Below, in pieces: positions 7,398 to 16,679 of a stretch of DNA of 62,794 nucleotides. The notes under the pieces were generated by a model. That model had not been told where the DNA came from, searched no databases, and worked only from the letters and a program-made list of their open reading frames with translations. A program made the position numbers and the translations under genes. The stretch's first letter is position 1, and every line of letters starts with the position of its first letter. The stretch is from assembly GCA_030753015.1 (NCBI GenBank), contig JASMDC010000022.1:1-62794 (forward strand), read 5' to 3'. This DNA is from Candidatus Undinarchaeales archaeon (lineage in GTDB: Archaea; SpSt-1190; JASMDC01).

Positions 7398-10300
7398 ATG
7401 AGCTTGAGCTCGGTCGGTCGCGCGCTACCGCTCATCCTGCTGGTCATCTTACTTACCAGCAGGGCGGTCACCGCTGCTACCGTGTCGGGCACGACCAACC
7501 TCTTGGAGATGCGCCGGGCCGATGTTTCCTTCACCATCGAGCTCGAGCCGGACGAGGTCTCCTCCCTGTTCTCAACTGAGGAGGAGAAGCTCCGGGAGTA
7601 CGTCTGTCGGTCGCTCTTCAACGACTATGCATTGAGCTTCTGCTTCGTCTCCTTCGAGAATGAAAAGCTCTATGTACACGTGTTCATCGACGACATCTCG
7701 CATTTCGTGGTGCTCAAGGACCTTTCCCCGACAGGTGAGGTCTCGTTCCAGATCTCGTACACACCGCTCTACCTCGAGCTCTTTGATAACATCGGGATCT
7801 CTTGGGAGGAGAATGTGCTCGTCCCCCCTGCCCAGCGGTTCCGGAAGAGCGGCGTGTCGGGCCAGAGGATCAACTTGAACATCGGTGTGTTCGCGGACAT
7901 CCAGGGGATCAGCTTCGATCCGGCGCTCTCGGCACCCGCAGCCACCCAACGTTCCGCGGTAGGACTGGAATTCAACATCGACGAGGCCACGGAGATCAGA
8001 CCGACCCTGTGCCTTACCTACGTCCGACGCGGACGTTCCGTGTACTTCACCCAGGTCTCGCCTGGCTGTGCCCCCACCTACGTTCACGTTGGATCGTGGC
8101 CAGTCGCCTCCGATTACACAATTGAGACCTTCGCTGTGAGCGTGGGGGATACCCTCCATGTAGCCCACAAGGGTTTCATCTTTGCCGTCACCACACCGCC
8201 CCAGCAGTTCATGTCCTTCCAGACAACGGTGAGCAGGTCCTCGCGTATCGTGTACCGCGGTGAGACCGCGACGGCCCGCCTGCAGAGCCATAAGCTGGAC
8301 GCGAGCTGCACGGTGAAACTGGTAGACGCCCGGGGTGATGCCGTGTTCGACAGCGCGGTGGGGTGCGACGCCGAGGTGCCCGTCGACACCACCCAGCTCG
8401 ATGACGGGGCATATGTCTTCCAGGCCGAAGGAGTGAGTGGCCCAGAGCGCAACTCCCTCTCCCGTGTGTTCCAGGTGATGACCTCCAAGACACGGGAGCT
8501 GGAGGGAAACTTCACCGCCAAGCGGGACTTCATGGCCGGTGAAACAATCACCATCACCCTCTCTCATCTGTCGAACGCCATGTGCTACGCCACTCTACTG
8601 GATGCGGTGGGATCGGTGGTGGCAGCCCACAACGAGCCTCAGCAATGTGCAGGGTTCTTCCTCGAGGTGCCCGCAGGGGCCCGCAGGGGCGAGTACACGC
8701 TCCGTATCCGAGTGGTCCAAGGGGGCCGCACGGTCGCGACCCGGAGCCAGTCGATCATCATCCACGACATCGAGCCCGATAACCGTCTCTTCGGCATCTG
8801 CCACAATGGACAGTTCTTCGTGGGCCCTGAGCTCGCTATGCCATGCCTGAACGAGGGCATGCGGTGCCGCCCAGGGCCTGATGAGCTCCCTTCCTGCCTG
8901 TGCGCCAACCGACGCGATGTGTTCGTGTGCAAGATGGAGGCTCTCTGCACCGAGAACGGCTGCCAGGGAGGCAGGGATGTGGGCTTCGACCTCACCGAGG
9001 GTGGCTGCTCCATCCGCGCTGGCCTTGTATCATATGCCTGTGCGTTCGATGGGGAGACGTGTGCAAAAAGGACGTGCTCATGTCTTGACGACACGTCCAA
9101 CACCTTGGATACTTGCGTTTTTGGCCAGATGTGCACCCTGAACGGGTGCAAGGAGCCGACGCTGACGGCCAAGGTCGAGGAACTAACCCCGCTCACGGTC
9201 CACCGGGAGGATATCGCCGCCGGTGTCACCTTCGACCTAGTGGTGAAGCTGGGCTACCGTCAGGTTGACCTCTCCGACGAGCTCACACGGGACCTCCATG
9301 CCCAGTTCACCGTTGGGCGGGAGCGCCTTCCCCGGGTACGACCTGCGGAGTACCTGGGTAGTGGTAGGTGGCGCTTCAGGTTCCCTGTCCAGGCCAATCC
9401 AGAACCTGGCTTCTATCGCGTGCACATCAAGGTGTTCTATCACGAGGAGACCTGGTCAATAGCGCGCACCATCGAAGTGTGGCACCCCCGGCACGCCGGG
9501 GACCTGGATGGACGAGTAGTGGCCGCGCCCACGACCTTCGAGCACACGGACATCCACTTCGGTATACGTAAGCATATCCTCTTGCGTCTCTCGGACCGGG
9601 GGAACCTGGTCACGTCATTCCCATCGAACGCATTCCGTGTGTACCTCGGTGGCGAGGAGATGATGGTCAACTCCGCCGAGTACGACGATATCAGAGGCCT
9701 ATGGGATCTGCTCGTCATCTTCCGGTCTCCACATCCCGAGGAGATGGGCCCGTACGCGGCCCTTGAGGTGAACGTATCCCATCTCGGCCAGGGCATCAAC
9801 CTCACGGCGCCACCCGTAGAGCTGCACGAAGTGGCGCCCACGACCATTGATATCGTATCAGTGGAGCCCACCGACTACGTGTTCCAGGCAGAGAGCGTTC
9901 TAGGGTTCGACTTCACCCTCACCCTGGCCCTCCGCGGGTTCACCAACGAGGACTTCCGCAACCTCTACATCACGATCACGAACGACTACGGTGAAGGCGT
10001 CAAGACGACCACCATCCCCTACGATGAGATGAATCTCGTGAACACACCTCAGGGCATCCAGGTGTTCGTGCGCAGCGTGCGGTTCTGCGACCCTGTCATC
10101 TTCCTCCCCAAGCTCCTAAAGGTGCGCATCGGCGTAGTTGGTAAGGAGTTCTCATCCGCCAAGACCCACCTTTTCGTCCGCCAGAATCCCGGCGGGTACC
10201 TCTTCGACACCTGCGACATTGCGCGTGACGAGGGCTCCTATGGGAATATCATCATCGAGGAGAGGACGCTCGACCACATGCGTGTATCGGTGCGCAACAC

Positions 10301-10553
10301 GGGCGATTCCATGTGGCCCCCTCAAGCGCAGTTGGTACTGAAAATCGCCAAGGGATTCGCTGAACGACCTATCCTTGTCCAGAGGTACGATGTGGCATCA
10401 ATCGCTCCCGATGAGGTGCGGCATTTGACCTGCACCCTTGATAACGCCCTCGCGCCCGGTTCCTACGCCGTCGCTGTGTACATCGAGGCACCCGTAGAAG
10501 GGCGGTCGCTGGTGTTATCATCCAAGAGCGTGGTGATGAACATTGAGGAGTAG
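7398..10553 (+). CDS. Large secreted multidomain protein with Cys-rich module
   Basis: This 1051-residue exoprotein begins with a Sec-type signal peptide (residues about 1-26, ALPLILLVILLTSRAVTA). The first ~460 residues look like successive beta-sandwich domains. A dense Cys module spans residues 468-584 with about 16 Cys and two similar halves ending CTENGCQG and CTLNGCKE. Further beta domains follow, and the last ~100 residues resemble a CARDB-like adhesive domain (VRNTGDSMWPPQAQLVL). There is no C-terminal membrane anchor, so it is probably released or held by partners. It is followed after one base by the next envelope gene. No enzymatic motif is seen, so a structural or adhesive surface role is the best guess. 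A TATA-like box lies near 7370 (ATATAAGC). Confidence 0.75.
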   Translation: MSLSSVGRALPLILLVILLTSRAVTAATVSGTTNLLEMRRADVSFTIELEPDEVSSLFSTEEEKLREYVCRSLFNDYALSFCFVSFENEKLYVHVFIDDISHFVVLKDLSPTGEVSFQISYTPLYLELFDNIGISWEENVLVPPAQRFRKSGVSGQRINLNIGVFADIQGISFDPALSAPAATQRSAVGLEFNIDEATEIRPTLCLTYVRRGRSVYFTQVSPGCAPTYVHVGSWPVASDYTIETFAVSVGDTLHVAHKGFIFAVTTPPQQFMSFQTTVSRSSRIVYRGETATARLQSHKLDASCTVKLVDARGDAVFDSAVGCDAEVPVDTTQLDDGAYVFQAEGVSGPERNSLSRVFQVMTSKTRELEGNFTAKRDFMAGETITITLSHLSNAMCYATLLDAVGSVVAAHNEPQQCAGFFLEVPAGARRGEYTLRIRVVQGGRTVATRSQSIIIHDIEPDNRLFGICHNGQFFVGPELAMPCLNEGMRCRPGPDELPSCLCANRRDVFVCKMEALCTENGCQGGRDVGFDLTEGGCSIRAGLVSYACAFDGETCAKRTCSCLDDTSNTLDTCVFGQMCTLNGCKEPTLTAKVEELTPLTVHREDIAAGVTFDLVVKLGYRQVDLSDELTRDLHAQFTVGRERLPRVRPAEYLGSGRWRFRFPVQANPEPGFYRVHIKVFYHEETWSIARTIEVWHPRHAGDLDGRVVAAPTTFEHTDIHFGIRKHILLRLSDRGNLVTSFPSNAFRVYLGGEEMMVNSAEYDDIRGLWDLLVIFRSPHPEEMGPYAALEVNVSHLGQGINLTAPPVELHEVAPTTIDIVSVEPTDYVFQAESVLGFDFTLTLALRGFTNEDFRNLYITITNDYGEGVKTTTIPYDEMNLVNTPQGIQVFVRSVRFCDPVIFLPKLLKVRIGVVGKEFSSAKTHLFVRQNPGGYLFDTCDIARDEGSYGNIIIEERTLDHMRVSVRNTGDSMWPPQAQLVLKIAKGFAERPILVQRYDVASIAPDEVRHLTCTLDNALAPGSYAVAVYIEAPVEGRSLVLSSKSVVMNIEE

Positions 10554-10554
10554 G

Positions 10555-12390
10555 ATGCCCATGATGCGACATCGTGGGACCGGTGCGTTCGTCATGCTGG
10601 CGCTAATGGCGTTCTCCCTCATAGTCGTGGTAGTCATCGCAAGTTCGTACGCACGACAGAGCGCTGATGACCGGCGGCGGTCCGATGTGCGACAGGGGGA
10701 GGAGCAGCGGTTCGTCGCGGTCAAGCTCAACGAAATCGTGACCAACGCCCTGAAAGAGGCAGCGTACGAGGCGACCGAAGAGGTGGCTGCGCACGGTGGA
10801 TACCGTCGGGAACTGGTACCGCCCATATCGTTCGAGCAGATCCCATACTGGTTCCATGGAGGACGTGTGGTCCAGGTCCCCTCGACCGAGCTCATGAGAT
10901 CTATGCTCGAGGACGAGGTCGACAGTCGGCTCCGCGAGCGGCTCGATGAGCTGGAAAAGCGTCCAGAATATGCAACGGTCCACCTCCGTACTAAGGACAT
11001 CAAGGTAAAGATCGAGCTTGGCGACTCATACGTCGGTGCCTCGGCCACGATCGTTCTCACCCATGACGGGACTACTGGGCCTCAGAGACAGACCTATACA
11101 CCGTCGGTGGTGCTCGAACTGCGCCTGAAGTTCCTTCGGGACATCACAGAGCAGGCGATAGGTCTCATGGCACGGAACGAGAGCGTCGAGCGCCATTTCA
11201 TCTACTTCATGCGTCAGGACCCCCGGTTCCCGATACCCGAGGGTCTCCCGGAGATCACCTGTCGGGAGGAGTTCGTGCACAAGCGCAATCTCATCGCCCC
11301 CATGGAGGAGGATCTCAAGCTGGCCATCTCCCAGACCCTCGTCCGTCTCCGTACGAACGAGAGCCTTACCGGACGCGAGGCGGAGGTGTTGTGGCGCATG
11401 TCACCTGTCCGCCCACAGATAGGCCTCACCTTCGTAGACTATTTCGGTAACCGCGACCTCATCCATAAATGGGTCGCTCGGCGTACCTATCCGTGCATCC
11501 GTACTTGGCAGGCGTGGTACAACTTCACCATGCCCACTCTGGTATCGGTGGTCGATCTTCGCAAGACCGCCAAGGTCCTCCTGGGCCAGGAGGTGTCGGC
11601 GGCCGCGGGTCTCACCTTCAACGTTTTGTACCTGGGAGAGGTAAGAGAGAACCAGATCTACCGCTCGACAGCGGCAGATCATACGACAGAATGCCTGGGC
11701 GCCTGCACGATGAAGCTCACGGCCCTGGGCGCAGGCGATGACACCCCCATTATCGACGGTGCGTACATGGACGTATGCGACATGTCCACAATCCATTCGT
11801 TCCCGAGCTCATTCAAAGAGACAGTGGTCGAGAACGTCCCCTGCGGCCAAGTACTGCTCTCGGCCACACCGGCCGACACGGAAACCTATTTCCTATCCAC
11901 CCGTCTCATCGAACTGCGCGAGTACGTGGTCAACAACGTCACTGTGCGCCTCACGGCAGCGGCAAGCCTCACGGGCCAGGTGCTCAAGCGGTCTGCTGTG
12001 ATGTGCAACGCACACTCTGCGACCGGATGCAAGAACATCATCCTTGACCGGGGGAGCACTCGACTATCGTTCGTTAGAGGCTCACCCGAACGGTACATAT
12101 CCCTCCACATGGCATCCCTCGACGAACCGGGTTTGCGCTACACGGCCGTCGTCGACGAGAACGGCGAATACTCTTTCCCCCACATCCGATCTGGATGGTA
12201 CATCCTCGCCGCTGTACCCTCGATGGATGATGTCGGGAACGTCGGGTACCGCGTGGTCCCCTCCACCGAGCGCCTGCTCGTCCGGCCTGGCGAGAACGAA
12301 CATCAGGTCGTGATGAGACCTGTGACACCTGTCGTGAAGGACGGGGCCACAGTGCTCGTGGACAACGTGGAACGCTGCGAACGCTGCTGA
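10555..12390 (+). CDS. Membrane-anchored surface protein with pilin-like N-terminus
   Basis: This 611-residue protein starts at ATG 10555, one base after the stop of the large exoprotein. Residues about 5-35 (RHRGTGAFVMLALMAFSLIVVVVI) form a short basic segment and one hydrophobic helix, as in type IV pilin-like or signal-anchor proteins. An extended charged, helical region follows. The central part is beta-rich with scattered Cys. Residues about 520-605 look like a carboxypeptidase-regulatory/SdrD-type beta-sandwich (VVDENGEYSFPHIRSGWYIL). It is probably tethered to the membrane with the bulk outside. It forms an operon with the exoprotein. I recognise no family for the middle. Confidence 0.7.
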   Translation: MPMMRHRGTGAFVMLALMAFSLIVVVVIASSYARQSADDRRRSDVRQGEEQRFVAVKLNEIVTNALKEAAYEATEEVAAHGGYRRELVPPISFEQIPYWFHGGRVVQVPSTELMRSMLEDEVDSRLRERLDELEKRPEYATVHLRTKDIKVKIELGDSYVGASATIVLTHDGTTGPQRQTYTPSVVLELRLKFLRDITEQAIGLMARNESVERHFIYFMRQDPRFPIPEGLPEITCREEFVHKRNLIAPMEEDLKLAISQTLVRLRTNESLTGREAEVLWRMSPVRPQIGLTFVDYFGNRDLIHKWVARRTYPCIRTWQAWYNFTMPTLVSVVDLRKTAKVLLGQEVSAAAGLTFNVLYLGEVRENQIYRSTAADHTTECLGACTMKLTALGAGDDTPIIDGAYMDVCDMSTIHSFPSSFKETVVENVPCGQVLLSATPADTETYFLSTRLIELREYVVNNVTVRLTAAASLTGQVLKRSAVMCNAHSATGCKNIILDRGSTRLSFVRGSPERYISLHMASLDEPGLRYTAVVDENGEYSFPHIRSGWYILAAVPSMDDVGNVGYRVVPSTERLLVRPGENEHQVVMRPVTPVVKDGATVLVDNVERCERC

Positions 12391-12428
12391 CGCCAGCTTT
12401 TTATAGGATGCCGTGTGTAAAAGGAGCA

Positions 12429-13421
12429 ATGAGAAGAGGTAGGACGGTCATTCTCCTGTTATGCGCCCTCATCGCGCTCATAGGACCGGGAGCGGCCGAC
12501 GACTTCAAGTTCAAGACGTACGCCATGGAACTCTACGTGGAGCCCAATGGGAACGTGCACGAGGTCATAACCGCCACAATATGGAACTGGGGTACAGATC
12601 CCATCCACATGGTACCGTTCCCTCTCGGATTCGAGGCTCGCAACTTCGAGGTACGGGACGCGATGCAACCGCTTGATTGGAAGCTCGTGCGCGAAGCAGG
12701 CGTGTGGGTCGCGGCCATCAATCTCACGACGCCCATCGAGCCGACCGAGCGGCGCACTCTGAGCCTTGAGTTCGACATGGAGGCGAACAAGGGTGGGCCG
12801 GTGAAGCGCGTTAACTCCACCTATACATACTCCATGCGCCTCAAGCCCCACCGCCCCATCGAGGACTTCCGTCTCCGTGTGCGATTGCCCCCGGGCTATG
12901 TCCTCCCTGCCTCACTCGACCGGGCCGGTCAGGGGACATCGCTCATGTACCCCGAGGGATCGGTCGAGACCGACGGACGCACGCTCATCATGGCCTGGAC
13001 CCGCCGCAACCTCGACCCGCAGACCACTCTCGAGTTCTCGGTGGCCTTCGAGAAGCCCGTGATCAGGGGTAGCTGCCCGCCCGCGGTCGACACGGGGTAC
13101 ACGATTCAGACCCTGTTGGTCATCTTCATGTTCGGTTTCACCATCGGGTACGTGGTCAAGCGCTTCTTCATGGCCCCGCGCACCGAGACCATGGAAGGCA
13201 ATATCTTCGAACTGTTCCCCTCTCTCAGCGAGGAGGAAGGTGACGTGGTCCGGGCGGTCGCACGAGCAGGCAGTACCATGATGCAGTCCGACCTCACCCG
13301 TGAGCTCGACTACTCGAAATCCAAGATATCCCGCACCATCACCGCCCTCGAATCGAGGAACATCATCCGCAAGGAGCACATCGGTAAGGTGAACCGCATC
13401 ATCCTGAACATGGAAAAGTGA
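12429..13421 (+). CDS. Membrane-bound winged-helix regulator with extracellular domain
   Basis: This 330-residue protein has a signal-like N-terminus (about 1-23), an ectodomain of about 200 residues rich in beta strands (TYAMELYVEPNGNVHEVITA), one transmembrane helix at 224-245 (TLLVIFMFGFTIGYVV), and a cytosolic winged helix at about 265-330 (GSTMMQSDLTRELDYSKSKI, then RNIIRKEHIGKVNRI). The arrangement fits the archaeal DUF7343/DUF7345-type one-component regulators that sense something outside and bind DNA inside. The start is ATG 12429, 27 bases after TTTTTATAGG and preceded by GGAG. It lies between genes for secreted proteins, which suggests it controls them. The ligand is unknown. Confidence 0.78.
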   Translation: MRRGRTVILLLCALIALIGPGAADDFKFKTYAMELYVEPNGNVHEVITATIWNWGTDPIHMVPFPLGFEARNFEVRDAMQPLDWKLVREAGVWVAAINLTTPIEPTERRTLSLEFDMEANKGGPVKRVNSTYTYSMRLKPHRPIEDFRLRVRLPPGYVLPASLDRAGQGTSLMYPEGSVETDGRTLIMAWTRRNLDPQTTLEFSVAFEKPVIRGSCPPAVDTGYTIQTLLVIFMFGFTIGYVVKRFFMAPRTETMEGNIFELFPSLSEEEGDVVRAVARAGSTMMQSDLTRELDYSKSKISRTITALESRNIIRKEHIGKVNRIILNMEK

Positions 13422-13426
13422 CCTCT

Positions 13427-14110
13427 ATGCGATGCGCTGTTGCCCTCATCCTCATTCTGCTCACGTCCGCGGTCGCCATTGATGTGCTCGAGCTGACCAT
13501 CACCGAGCCACCGCCCGGGTGCCCGATGGACATCGTGGAGGCGGAGGCGACCTTCCGCAACCTCATCGATGACAACGTCATGTTCACCGTGAAGGTCTCG
13601 GGCGATGCTGGTAAGTACGCCACGGACGAGACGTTCCCCATCAACCTGGGGGCGTTCAAGCAGGCCAAGAACGCGGTCTCATTCCGCATTGCCGACGGAA
13701 CCCCGGCTGGCTCATACGAGTTCACGCTCACGGGTTCCATGGGCGTCGAGGGACGGGAGAGCAGTGAGTCGAGCATGCTCACGGTGAAGGACTGCGGCCA
13801 GGGTACGACAGGCCCCACAGGGGACGGTGGCGACGAGGGCGGCTCGAACGCGATGATGGTCGCGGGCGGGCTCGCGGTCCTGTTCGTGCTGGCGGCCGCG
13901 GTCCTCACGCTACGGGCCTCTCGAGCGCATGCGGCCGTAGCTGCCCAGCCGCCCGCATACGCGGCGTATGGCCAGACCCAGGGGATGTACGGCCAAGGAC
14001 AGCAACAGCAGCAGTACCAGACGCAACCGCACTATGGCCCAGAGGCCTCACGCTGCTATTACTACGACCGTGTCAACTTCGGTTCATACAACCAGGCTAT
14101 GAACAGATAG
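13427..14110 (+). CDS. Cell-surface protein with Gln/Tyr-rich cytosolic tail
   Basis: This 227-residue protein has a signal peptide (MRCAVALILILLTSAVA), one beta-sandwich-like ectodomain to about residue 120, a Gly/Asp-rich linker, a transmembrane helix at about 140-162, and a low-complexity tail with GMYGQGQQQQQYQTQ. A GTG at 13418 overlapping the previous stop is an alternative start, giving 230 residues. It follows the membrane winged-helix regulator with effectively no gap, so both are probably co-transcribed. The tail could mediate clustering in the cytosol. No known family is recognised. Confidence 0.72.
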   Translation: MRCAVALILILLTSAVAIDVLELTITEPPPGCPMDIVEAEATFRNLIDDNVMFTVKVSGDAGKYATDETFPINLGAFKQAKNAVSFRIADGTPAGSYEFTLTGSMGVEGRESSESSMLTVKDCGQGTTGPTGDGGDEGGSNAMMVAGGLAVLFVLAAAVLTLRASRAHAAVAAQPPAYAAYGQTQGMYGQGQQQQQYQTQPHYGPEASRCYYYDRVNFGSYNQAMNR

Positions 14111-14114
14111 CTTC

Positions 14115-15590
14115 TCAGGACTGTATCTCGTCCTTCGTGAAGGCGTGGAACACCTCGTCGTACGACTCCAGGGTGTCCTTGACGTCCTCGAGAGTCTTCC
14201 CCTGAAGAGCCAGGGCGTCCTCGTCCACATAGAGGTTCATGATACCTCCCGCAGGCTCATTGAACCGCACGGCGCCGTTGAAGTCGGCGTTAATGCGTTC
14301 CACGAACTGGTCGGGGTGGACGCGTCGGCCGCCGGTGCGCTCCGGGTTCGGTGCAGCACCATGGTCCGCGGTGATGACGAGCATGTAGTCGTCACCGTAG
14401 AGCTCGTCCAGTTTCTCCTTGACACGTCCGATGGAACGGTCCACTGCCAGCAGAGTGAGGAAGAGTTCAGGCCCCTGGCCGTACTCGTGGCCCACGTAGT
14501 CTGGTGACTTGAAGTTCGCGAACAATAGATCGGTGACGTCGGAAGAACCGAGGTCCTCGTTATCGAGCACATTCACAAGGGCGTCCCCCATCATCAGGGG
14601 GAGGGCCGGTGAGGCCATGGCCACTTCGGGATCGTCTACGATATGGCCCTTGAAGGTGGGAGTGGCGTAGTCCATGATGTCCATGCCGAGCAGGTAGTCG
14701 GGCATGGAGTAAAACGCATCGTTGGTCTCGAACCGGCCCGTGTCAGGATCGAACCAGAACACGTCGTCACTGTCCCCACCCGGGGACATGGTGCCGTGAC
14801 CCGCCATACCTATCGCCGTACGGTCAGCACCGCCAACGCTCACGATGCGGGCACGGTTGCCCACGGAGCGGTCGTACACATCCGCAAAGGTCTCGGCCTC
14901 CAGGTACTGAGGGCTCCCACCCTCCATGGCGTATACCATGGCATCGAGGTCGGGATCGTAGATGTTATGACCGACGATGCCGGTGGTCTCCGGGTATGCG
15001 CCCGTTCCCAGAGCGCTGTGGCCAACGGTGGTGACAGTGGGGAGGTGGGGCACGCGCATGTTCGTGTACGATACCCCGTCCCGAGCTATCTTCCGCACGT
15101 TGCGAAGCGCCCACTTGTACTCGTCGAGATAGCGGAACGCCACCTGATCGAGCACCATCATCACGGCCACCTTCGGCCGCTCGCCATCACGGGTCTCGAA
15201 GGCCTCATGCAGCACCCGTCCCTCGGCGGTGACCGGGGCATCCGTCCCGATGCGGTATGCGAGGGTGGGGACGATGTCCTGCTGTACGGCGTCGTCATCG
15301 ATCTCCACGCCCTTCCGCACATCCTTGCCGTACATGATGAGAGGGATATGCCGGTCGTAGTCCCACGGGGAGCCGTGGCTGGTTCCGCGGTCATTCTCGG
15401 TGAAGATGTCGTACTTGTTCAGGACGAGTACTATGTTGCCGTTGCGCACCGGGTCGTACGACTTAGCAAGCGACTCCCGCATACCGTCGACGGTCTCGTA
15501 CTCGTCGCCTGTGTCGAAGGCCTCGACGAAGGCATCGTAGGCTCCTACGACCGGTGATGCAAATGGCTCCTCAGCCTCACTGCACAACAT
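14115..15590 (-). CDS. Alkaline-phosphatase-superfamily protein, apparently circularly permuted
   Basis: This 491-residue protein has the motifs of nucleotide pyrophosphatase/PafA-type phosphatases but in an unusual order. The segment GTSHGSPWDYDRHIPLIMYG (His72) and DIVPTLAYRIG, which close the fold in normal members, stand at residues 69-114. The usual N-terminal strand VAVMMVLDQV with metal ligand Asp148 follows, then nucleophile PTVTTVGH (Thr187 likely), SPDYVGHEYG (Asp364, His368) and TADHG (Asp409, His410). All seven metal and nucleophile positions are therefore present, so the enzyme may be active on phosphate esters. No signal peptide is seen. The start ATG 15590 lies about 37 bases after a TATA-like TTTTTATACA. 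Confidence 0.8.
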   Translation of the reverse strand: MLCSEAEEPFASPVVGAYDAFVEAFDTGDEYETVDGMRESLAKSYDPVRNGNIVLVLNKYDIFTENDRGTSHGSPWDYDRHIPLIMYGKDVRKGVEIDDDAVQQDIVPTLAYRIGTDAPVTAEGRVLHEAFETRDGERPKVAVMMVLDQVAFRYLDEYKWALRNVRKIARDGVSYTNMRVPHLPTVTTVGHSALGTGAYPETTGIVGHNIYDPDLDAMVYAMEGGSPQYLEAETFADVYDRSVGNRARIVSVGGADRTAIGMAGHGTMSPGGDSDDVFWFDPDTGRFETNDAFYSMPDYLLGMDIMDYATPTFKGHIVDDPEVAMASPALPLMMGDALVNVLDNEDLGSSDVTDLLFANFKSPDYVGHEYGQGPELFLTLLAVDRSIGRVKEKLDELYGDDYMLVITADHGAAPNPERTGGRRVHPDQFVERINADFNGAVRFNEPAGGIMNLYVDEDALALQGKTLEDVKDTLESYDEVFHAFTKDEIQS

Positions 15591-15660
15591 ATTATACCGT
15601 ACCCAGTTATCTTGGGCGGGTCAGGATGTATAAAAACCTTTTGGGGAGCGGGATCTGACC

Positions 15661-16236
15661 TCATTTCTTCTTCTTGGCCTTCTCCTTCTTCTCTTCCTTT
15701 TCCCCCTCTTCTTCGTCCTCGATGGGAACGGAAGTGGCCAAAGCGGACTCCTCCATCAGACTGAGAAGGTTCCAGACGTACGGGATGATCGATGCAAAGG
15801 CGAAAATGCCCAGATAGAGCACGAATGCGATCTGGAAGTTCGAGACGATGTTCTCCTCAGTGGTCCCCATACCGAGGGTGTTCAGCGTCACCAGACCATA
15901 TCCCATTGCCACCAGGTAGATACCCAGGAGGATCCATAGGTCGGGGGATTCACGGAAGCGCCTCACCTCGCTGGCCACTATGGACCGGGGGGAGAGTCGC
16001 AGGACGATCAGGCTGCTGGCTACGATGATGGAGATCATGGCCGCCTCGCTCTGAATGAGCGAGCTGATCATGTAGCGAGCATTATTGACGTTGTAGTTCT
16101 CGAAGAACCCGTTGTATCGTAGTATCGACAGGTACGGGACCACAAGGATCAGGAATATGAGCGTGTACCGGCCCAATCGATAAAGCCAAGCGTTGATAAG
16201 CTCATTGTAATCGTCAGTCGCATCAGATGTTGCCAT
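15661..16236 (-). CDS. Four-helix membrane protein, unknown
   Basis: This 191-residue integral membrane protein has four predicted helices (YTLIFLILVVPYLSIL, AAMISIIVASSLIVL, LWILLGIYLVAMGYGLV and IAFVLYLGIFAFASIIPYVW) and a highly charged Lys/Glu C-terminal tail. The start ATG 16236 is chosen because a TATA-like CCTTTTAAAAAC lies about 26 bases before it. The longer frame would begin upstream of the promoter. I cannot assign a function. Confidence 0.7.
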   Translation of the reverse strand: MATSDATDDYNELINAWLYRLGRYTLIFLILVVPYLSILRYNGFFENYNVNNARYMISSLIQSEAAMISIIVASSLIVLRLSPRSIVASEVRRFRESPDLWILLGIYLVAMGYGLVTLNTLGMGTTEENIVSNFQIAFVLYLGIFAFASIIPYVWNLLSLMEESALATSVPIEDEEEGEKEEKKEKAKKKK

Positions 16237-16292
16237 TGGCGCTGAGAACGTGCTGTTGTTTTTAAAAGGTATTCCCTGCGGACCGAGCGCAT

Positions 16293-16559
16293 TCAATGAT
16301 AGCGAACGGGGTAATGCGAGGGTATCTGTCGGACGCCGAACAGCAGGTGCTCCACAGGCTCAAGGTCCTGCGTGAATGCGATCACGATACAGGATAAAGT
16401 AACAGCGTAGGAGATGAGCGATACGTGCACGATCCCACACGTGACGACGAAGAGCGCGGCCAGGAGAACGGAGCGCCGGAGGGAATTGTCGACCGGGCGC
16501 CGATAGGGGTGGTAGTTGTAGGAAGGCGCATACGAGGCATACCTGTAGTACGGTTGCAT
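16293..16559 (-). CDS. Small Tyr-rich two-helix membrane protein
   Basis: This 88-residue protein has a Tyr/Pro-rich N-terminus (MQPYYRYASYAPSYNYHPY) and two hydrophobic stretches at about 30-65. The ATG at 16559 is preferred because AGGAGG sits nine bases before it, one of the clearest Shine-Dalgarno sequences in the window. An ATG at 16568 directly abuts that motif. A TATA-like TTTTATATAG near 16622 implies a leader of about 35 bases. Function unknown. Confidence 0.6.
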   Translation of the reverse strand: MQPYYRYASYAPSYNYHPYRRPVDNSLRRSVLLAALFVVTCGIVHVSLISYAVTLSCIVIAFTQDLEPVEHLLFGVRQIPSHYPVRYH

Positions 16560-16679
16560 CGCTCTCATCCTCCTGATCGTTCCGACGATTATCCTATAGA
16601 TAATTAGACGCTTTTTCTATATAAAACTTGTCATTGTGACATAGTGACACGCATTACTACGGGTGAGAGTTACAGGGCG

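Noticed and set aside
14643-15557. A 304-codon plus-strand frame opposite the phosphatase gene
   Set aside because: It is the antisense shadow of a gene whose motifs are all recognisable. The translated product is His/Val-rich without any motif or promoter.
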